From Acanthaster planci (Eukaryota > Echinodermata > Asteroidea > Valvatida > Acanthasteridae): a DNA stretch of 64,000 bases. The stretch is taken from positions 1,150,239-1,214,238 of the forward strand of contig NW_019091372.1 of NCBI RefSeq assembly GCF_001949145.1, in the 5' to 3' direction. Position 1 is the first letter of the stretch, and each line of letters starts with the position of its first letter. A model generated the notes under the pieces. It saw nothing but the letters and a program-made list of their open reading frames with translations. It ran no database searches and was not told where the DNA came from. The position numbers and the translations under genes were made by a program. This document shows, piece by piece, positions 43,301 through 52,300 of this stretch.

Positions 43301-46300
43301 ATACCGGCTCGCGGGTTGACATCGGTGTGGAACCACCGCGAGGCTTCAGCAGCTTCATACAGAACGTCGGGAATTGCAGAAATAAAAAGGGTGAAATCGG
43401 TGGGAGTAGACGAATTCAAGAACTTTGAATGATCGCGGCATCTCATGTATATAGCAACAAGAAGGGGGGGTTGTAAAGTTTGGTCGTGGAATCTTAGACA
43501 AGGTTCGTTAAAGAGCAGTAGCGCACCCAAGTGGGTCGGGGTATAGCTTCTATCGTTTTTTGCAAACCATCTAGTCCATGCGCCAAGGATTACTTTCCTG
43601 CAGAGACTGGAAAAGTGTGCAAATCTTGTTTGGTCTGCGCATGCAATTTTGGGTCCACTTACTGGCTTGCAAGTGAAGGAGACCAAGGCTGGACTGCGTG
43701 CTTGAACGCCATTGGTCCGTTGTACGTGGCGCCTGTGCGCAGACAAAATGGCTGAGCAGACGCACGTCATCACGCCGACGAGTGTCTGCCAATCATGGTG
43801 TCGTTGTCCACGCACGAAGACAATATGAAATTAGAAGACCTTTTTTTTAGACTGGTACTGTAGATACCTGAGTTAGGTACAGACGCACAAAGCTATCGAA
43901 AATGAGATACCAGTCTTTGTTTTTAGCGCAAGAAAATTGGGTAAAAATTGGCATCACTCAAAACCCGACTGTCGAATTAGCCCCAGTCGTATTAATTAGA
44001 GGAAAAATTCGTGTTTAACGGTGGCGTTTCTGGAAATATTTATTCTACACATCGAGCAAATCGTGATCACGAAAAACTTTCACCCGTTTTCAAACCCTGC
44101 TCACAATTATATATATAGTTTATGGTCGGTATTTGGTGAAGGGTATTTATTGTCGATTGTAGAAAGAGATTTAAAAAGCTCGAGTTTCCAACAATTGCTG
44201 TGGGTGGTTTTGCTCATTGCATGGTCAAACTGGAGAAGAGTTTGTTGACGTTTTTCTCCAATTTTTGAATGTCTTCTGCAGTTTTTCGAAAGAATGGTTC
44301 TTTTCTTACTAACATCTTAAGCAAACGTAGATGGATAGAAGTTTAGTTTCAATCAGCGATTTTTTTTCAAAGGCAACTTTCCCCAATCAAAAAGAGGCCA
44401 TTGTGGAACTGTGCGCTCCAACTTGTCGCAGACAACGGTTTTGGGCTGAAATTTATGACCGTGAACTCTTGAACTTACAGAAACAAACTTACATTTTACT
44501 TGGGAGAGGTTGCGAAATATCTGCAGCCTTAGCTCTTGTCGGAAAATATTGGAGTAGTCACTTTTATCGAACCCGGCCGTTGTGTGAGCACAAATAAGCC
44601 GCGTTGTTTCTTTAGTAATATAAAAGGGACGATACGGGCGATTCACCACAGTGCGCCTCCAAGAGTTTGCGACGCGTTGGCCAATCACAACGCGCAAAAT
44701 TTATCAACCCTTTCCAAACGCCCACTGGGTCGACAAATTTCGCGCGATGTGATTGGCCAACTCGTTGCAAACTATTGGAGGCGCACTATTGTGAAACGCC
44801 CGTACTTGTCAACGATACACGTTCAAGCAGTTTATGCATTAAAACATTCATGGGATACGGTATATCGTTTCATGAAGGCGGCACTTGATAATCCAATTTA
44901 GTTTCAAGCTCAATGTCACTTAAGATCTTTCACGTTTCTGAATAGGTCGTACGCGGTAGGTTTATCAGTTTTATAACATATCGAGCGGATTTCAAAAAGA
45001 AGTCCCTTATACACATCAGTAAGGATTCTGTGCTATTTTTCTGCAAGTCAGTGCGTGAAGCGTTTCAGAGTGTTTTGTTTACAAGGATTGCATTTTAAGA
45101 AGATTTTTTTTCTACTTTTTTTTACTGTTAAAGTACAATAGTTCGACAGTTCGACAATGATTAAGGTGTTATTTTTCCCGGACAGTTGCGATTTCATGAA
45201 CGACTATCGAGAGTACTTTGCGGAAAACCATAAGTTATCCCTGGTACGATTGCCTTTGTTGATTGTTGATTGTTTTAGATGCTTCTGTCTTCCCAGAAAG
45301 AATGATAAGAAGCACAAACGGCGTTAACTTCACGCGATTCCTCGGTAATTCAGGTTTGGTCTACTACTCGTAGCAGTTTATGAAGGTCGTTAGGACTGAC
45401 CAGAAACAGCTCATGCATTCGAAAATTGAACCCACAAAATTTCTCACGGTAAACAGAGATCATCGCGGAGAATTTACACCCCAGGAGACTACGCTTAAAA
45501 GGGCAGATGAAGTACGTTCCGGACTGGGATGGATATGTCTTCCTTGCTACACCGTTGTAAGTACCGTCACTGCCCTTTAAAGATGCCATATTTCGTCCAC
45601 GATGTAGAACAAAAGTAACAGCGTAGATTTCCTTTTTTGCAGGCCGTGAATTTGTGCACTTTTCAACTGTTAATTCTGTGACTTTGAAATGAAGCGTGCC
45701 TCATCTTGGTACATAATATCAGGCAATTGACCCATGAGAAGCTTCCTGACAATGATTGCTTATGTAAATTGCCATTGATTTCTTTTCTAGCATGCCAAAT
45801 CTAGACGCCATGTTCCAGACTGGGCTGTACATAAACGATCTCAGCATGTACGACTCGAGCAGAGACTTGGTGTTGGCTGGCACCCAGCAATCTGCTGAAC
45901 TTAAAATAGCCCTGGACCAGGTAAAGATTTCGCATGTCTTCACAAGCGGCCAGTGACTGTTGGAAGTTGGAACATCTCCCACCAATATAATGTCACATCA
46001 ACTTCGATGGTGTTTTATTTCCTGATCTAACATTTCTCTAAGAAACTTTGGCTGCTTGATGGTGTCCGGCCATGGCAGTTTTGTTCACATGAAATTACAA
46101 ACAGATTTAAATAGTCGTCACCTTTGAAGACCACTGCCCAACATCGGGCTCATTTCAAGGACTAGGTAAGATTTGGTGTTATCAATCCTGAGAAGGTAGT
46201 TATGATTTCCCTCCACCCCCCCCCGACTTTGAGTCCATTTTTAAGTTAAAACTGACTTCGGCCCGTGAACAAAGGCATACAACATTGGGAAATAATTGTG

Positions 46301-49300
46301 TGTCGCCCGAGATGAAACTCATTTGTGGAACATCGTCACGACATTCAAAAGTTGACGGGTTCGAGACTCGCTTTGGTGGGTGTTTAATCACTGTCGTAGC
46401 AGCACATTCACATTGAACGATCTTTGGCTCACAGGAGCTACAAAAGAGCGCCCAGCTAGAGCAGAGCATGCGTAAGCTGGACCAAGAAATGAAGCGCACT
46501 GATTCGCTGCTGTACCAGATGATCCCCAAGGCTGTGGCGGATAAGCTGAGGCGAGGGGAACCAGCCACCAGTACGTGTGAGGTATGTGCTGTCACTGGTA
46601 GTCAGAAATCTTACTCATAAAAAACTCCTTCACGTCATTAGTACATGTGCACCTATTCTTGAAAGCAAATCAACAACAATTTCAGTTTGCGTAAATTTTG
46701 CATCATCAAGGAGACTCTTATTGAGAGCTGACGTTAAAGGATTACAGAAATAGAAAACATTTAGTTCGCTTGAAGTATTTTCAAATAACAATAAAACAAA
46801 AAAAATCCCCTTTTGGCCGTTGGCGCTCCCAGGCTGATCGGATGACGTCATCGCCAGAACATGCGTGTACAGTGTACATGCTTATAGCGCAGAGTACATG
46901 CAGTGTTGCACGCTTCAATAGACCACGTTGTGTTTGAGGTAGCTTGGCCAACAGGGCAAACACTGTTTCAGTTCTAGAAAGACAGTGTTTGCCAGGTAGG
47001 TGCGTTATACTGCTTTAGGTCAAAAAGTTATTTAATTTCTCCAAGCGATTGCTCCCAATCCAGTATATCTGGTTGGTTTTGTGTTCAGGTTTTCAAGGAC
47101 GTCACGATACTGTTCAGTGACGTAGTGGGCTTCACGCAGATCTGTTCGCGCATCGAGCCCATGCAGGTCGTCTCAATGCTCAACGCCATGTACACAAAGT
47201 TTGATCAGCTCAGCGAAGCCCACGAAGTGTACAAGGTGAGGCACATGCGCAATCGACGTACATTTCTGAGTTGTAGGCCCGTATGAACTGAATGAGCTGG
47301 TGCATGATTTCTTTAGAGAATAATGCATATGCGTATATGTTACGTTGCAATTCATTGACTCGTTGACCAGTGGTTCTCAATCAAACTTGGTCCCAGGGTG
47401 TTGTGAAGAAAGGTTTGAGGTAATGACCTTCTGATATGTGTTGGGTTTTTTCTTCAAATTTCCTTGGTTCAAGGTTGAAACCATAGGTGACGCCTACATG
47501 ATAGTAGCTGGTGCCCCGATTGTCACCAAGTTTCACGCAGTCCGCGTTGCAGAGATGGCACTAGCGATGAAAAGAGAGATTGGCTCCCTGAAGGACCCCT
47601 CCACGGGCCACTCACTACAGATCAGAATTGGTAAGGACGGCCGCCAACACCCACTGATACGCCATCAACTGAGTGTTACCGTCTGCAAGTCTACTTTTAA
47701 ACTTACTGCCATGGGCAAATTGTGCACTACCATAGTATTTGGTTTTCCTCTTATCATTGAAAAACTGCAAATTTCCTTATCACGACAGGTATGAACTAAA
47801 CTCCACAAAAGCTTTTATCGTTTGTACACGTCCATTTTGAGACAAAAAAACACCCACGGGGATAGCGAGTGTTAATTCAAAGATTCACGGCAAAAAGGTC
47901 TCATGGGATGTAGGAGATCCACCTTGTTCACCCGATCTGACCACCGATGTTAATAAACGAGGCATTTAAGGCAAAGTGCCGCCTTTGAAACATGCCGGTA
48001 ATACATTATAGAATAATGTCATATGGATACCAAGCTAAAAAGTGAAGTGCAAGTCGATAAGGCCAACGCCTTATCGACTTGCACTTCACTTTTTAGCTTG
48101 GTATCCATATGACATTATTCTATAATGACTGAGCGCTTTTTTCTTGAATAAAATAAAATGTAAGGCTACAAATTTGGGCAGTAAATTAAATAACGTGTCA
48201 TTTTTTTTTCAAGACAAAACAAACTGGGGGAAAAAGGATGAAGTCAAGGAGAATGAACGAGGAACTGTAAACTCGTGCTACGAATGGGCGAGGCAAAGCC
48301 TGGCCCATTCTTGCACGAATCTACTGTTCCGAGTTATGATTCCCCATTTGCCATTGCAGCCAAACCTATCGGTTCAACCACCACAGGACTCTATGAAATT
48401 GAAGAATGCTATATCAACCTCGTGAAAGTATGGTCAACACTTTTAGAATCACTTTACGAATCGCTCAAAATGAGCTTCACTGATACTAATTCATATTCTT
48501 ATATATGAATCATTCCGAAATGCCCCCTCACTACAGATTGCTATTTCCTCACTACAGATTGCTATTTCACTTGGAGAATGAGCAACCTTGGATTCAAATT
48601 ACAATGCCAATTTTGGAGTCAAACAATAACATTTAAGAATTTCTGTAAAACGCACATTTCCTCCTAAAATTGTTTAGAGCGCTACAAATATTAGCAATGC
48701 AAGAAAATTTACGGGCTAACTCTTCAAGCAAGATTACATATGTGCTCGGGGAGAAGCCATTCTGACAGATCTGTCAACTCAGGACCGCTATGTTCTTGGG
48801 ACAACTAGAAGATGTGTCAATTCAATTAAGCGATACATGTAATCCAACACTATAAAAAAAGAGTGGGCAAAACCTAGACACAGAAATGCAGCCAAAATAC
48901 ATCAAGTTAAATCCTTATTGAAAGGTGAAGAGAAAATTCAAATCCTTGTTGAAAATTTTGCTTTCCAAAGCATTCATCTTGAAAACTCGAGGGATAACAA
49001 CCTTTGTCATTTTCTATAGAGAAAGGCTTACCTACACAATAAGGCTGGAGTGTGGGCGTTCCCGGTATCTCTTAAATTTGGTAACTGTAGCTATTACGAG
49101 GCCCAGTACAATCAGAGTCACGGCAGCAGTTCATTCGGTACTCTTACCCAACCTTGTCCTCCGGTCACACTTAGGTGATCGAAACGAGGAGAGGAGTGGA
49201 CGTGAGCCGTACCCCTTCGTCGATACAAATCTACTATAATTGTAGATTTGTGAGACATTAGCTGTAGTTTAATTCGAAGACTCGTTAATCTACGAATCTA

Positions 49301-52300
49301 CAGTTCTTTCAGTAGGTTATCCACTGATAATATTCAGATAACTCAATATTATGCAGACTCCATAAAGACTAATGAAAGGCATGTTTGATTCAATATTTCG
49401 TTCTTTATTCAGAACATATTCAGAACATCTTCATTCCTGAAGATGTTCTGAATAAAGAACGAAATATTGAATCAAACATGCCTTTCATTAGTCTTTATGG
49501 AGTCTGCATAATATTGAGTTACAGTTCTTTCATTACGTACAACTGTGGATTTGTAACGTATCCTACAGATAATTGTGACAACAATGTACGCTGTAGATTC
49601 GCAACTTATGCATCCACAGTTCGCTGTAGATTCATAAAAATAATCTACACTTTGAACAAAGTAGTGACGTCACAGAAATAGTTTTTAAAAGGGTTTCTTC
49701 TAGGGTTCGCACAACGTTACAGCGTCAATACTTTACTTTCATGTGGCTAAGTTATAACTTGTAGCTGGGTACTCTTGAAAGATGGCATTTTGCTTTAAAA
49801 TGTGTACGCAAAGAAATTCCTGCGGTTTTCATGCAATATTCATTTCCCTGCCGCAAGGAGAGTTATCCTCGACACCCGCGCGAAAATCCTCCATTCATAC
49901 TGATGAGTGGATCAAATTGCATTCTTGTGATCGCCAATTTGGATTAGCCTTGGGGAAGCTGACACAAGATGATTGCCGCTTGAGAGCTGTTTAATGGTAG
50001 AGTCTTACATGCCCCAGATTACCGTGCGCATGCGATGAGCGTTTGTCGGGGCATGACATCTCCAGACACAGATTTCTGTTGAAATGGGTAGCTTCACTGT
50101 AAAACTCAAGCGTTGATTTGAATTTCATTGGCAGTAAAGACTATTGTCGGGAAGTAATGGAATTCACGTTTTAAGCCGCTATAAACATGTCCGGACAATA
50201 AACATTCTATATGTTCTACACGTCTAAACGCACCGCGTGTTCAAAGTTTAATGTGTTTGGTTTTATAAACACGTCAAACGTTCTGGGGTTTTATAGCGTG
50301 CATGTTGTATATTGCAGGATATTTGTTGGAACCGTCGGAATGAGCAGAAACCTCTGCCACCCCACCATCACCACCATATCGACAACAGCACCAATTTAGA
50401 ACGACGTTTGGTCGAAGCAAACGCCTCGAGAATTGAGTGAATATTCTATGACGTCTGCATTGAACGAGTGGTTCGATGTTATAGGCCTACCCCACTCCGT
50501 GTTTGTATACCACAGCAGTGCATAAGCTTCGTCCCTAGACCTATCGAACAGTCAAGTTGTGCCGAGAGGCGTGGCGTGGACCCAATTTGTAGGAGGGGCA
50601 TTTTGTGCGTCCTCATTTTCTGCAGGGGCACCTAGTGAATTGGACACAGTCATTGTACTGAAAAAAGGGGTCTTCCTCGACCAGATTCTTGGCGTGGACG
50701 TAAGGAGACACCGCTACGCAACTGGTGTCCGGCACTCTCCCTAACCCTACGGTCTAGAGCTCAGGGGTTCCAATGTGCAAAACCCGATAGGTTGTGTACC
50801 TTGGGCAAGGTACGCAAGCTGATTGCAATTGCCTGTTTCCACTTGGGCAAGTGATAACAGATTGCGCTGATCTCGAGTTGTTGCAGAAAGCTGGTCTCAT
50901 GGACCTGCGGACAAGGCTAGTAACCGTGAAGCACTTGGAGACCTCCACAGAGATATAATACGCTGCATAAGCATCCCATATTCTTGCAATGTTTAATAAA
51001 TTTCTATGGGTGAGAATCTTGTTCCAGATCTTTATTTAAAAAAAAAAGAATTTACAGGTAGGCCCTGAATATCAGCAATCTTTAATTGATACGTTGATAG
51101 GCATCCATTCGGGGATGGTTGTTGCCGGGGTGGTCGGCCTCAAGATGCCCCGGTACTGCCTCTTCGGTGACACCGTGAACACTGCCTCCCGCATGGAGTC
51201 CACGGGGGAAGCCATGCGGATCCACCTCAGCGAGTCGACGCGGGCGTACCTGAACCGATGGACGTTCTACATCCTGCTAGAGCGGCCGATGAAGACAGAA
51301 GTCAAGGTGACAAGTTTATTTCTCTTCAAAATGCACACTTCTCAGCCTGCCACAACCTCCTATATCTGAGGACTGCGTTTCAGTTCATACGCAAACGCCA
51401 ATTGTTGCCAACGTTTCCGAACCATATGGGTCATTCTATAAAGTTGGAGTTGAAATTTTTTCGTGTCCGTGTCACATCTGACAATGTCATATGATTTCAC
51501 AAGTTCAGAACATTTTTAGGCGCCCAAAACAGAAGTACCAGGATCAAGTAGGAAGTAGCTTTAAGATTCTGGAATTTAAGATCACTAACTCACAACTTCC
51601 TAATAGTTTCAGTCTCTGGCGTGAAGTTCAGTGTGTGTTTCAAACTGCAAAATCTCTGATATTGTGAAACGTAAAACACGAGAAATACTGCAGCAGCAAG
51701 CATGCTAGACCCTGAGCCGCGCGCCGCAATGTGCCCGTAAACCAACCACTATATTGCAGTACTAAGGTGTAGTTTTGTGTTATGGGGGAAGGTAGGATGC
51801 CTGAATTGAGTCGTGACATACAGGCTGTTAACTGCATGTACAATTACAGGGCTGCTGGCATGTGTTGGACACTTAAGTGTTCCCGGCGCCATAAGTGACC
51901 TCATTTTGATGCCAAGAAGGTTTTCGATTGACTTATGATCCGTTTATTGCCCTGTAAAGCCCCGGGCGAAGTTTGAACCCATTCAGAAAATTACTCCCGC
52001 CACCGCACTCTTGACAAAGGACCACTTCCCCTATCTTTGCGTGTCTCCTCATCCATTCACCTTCATCCATTCGGTTATTTAACTCCTATTTTAAATATCT
52101 CCAGGGCAAAGGTCAGATGAAGACGTACTTCTTGATGGGCAAAGAGGCTGTGGACGAGTTGGACCTGCCCTTCAATCTGTCAGAAGAAGATGCCCTGAAC
52201 GCCTCCAGGAGTTCGCTCAACTCCTCGACAGAGTCACTCAGAAGGTAAATGTGAACCAGGACGCTCAGGGCCTGTTTGTTTCACGGGGATCTGGATCTTG

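Larger units (their letters stand above)
41517..45456 (+). other. Guanylate cyclase intron 5 (3.9 kb)
   Basis: gtaagc to taaacag. Contains a repeat copy at 42218-42302, the palindromic element at 44633-44804 and an AT-only low-complexity tract near 41639-41697. Confidence 0.6.
47631..51100 (+). other. Guanylate cyclase intron 10 (3.5 kb)
   Basis: gtaagg to ttgatag. It splits the catalytic domain between the second metal Asp and the Gly-Ile-His-Ser block. It contains the two long inverted repeats at 48004-48127 and 49340-49520, and a cluster of diverged CTGTAGATT-like words around 49205-49660. Confidence 0.85.

Noticed and set aside
43255-43815. 186-residue minus-strand ORF in intron 5
   Set aside because: No recognisable motif of transposase, reverse transcriptase or host family; regarded as chance.
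46361-46385. tRNA-like GGTTCGAGACTC word
   Set aside because: Resembles a T-arm but no acceptor stem, D-arm or anticodon arm can be built around it.
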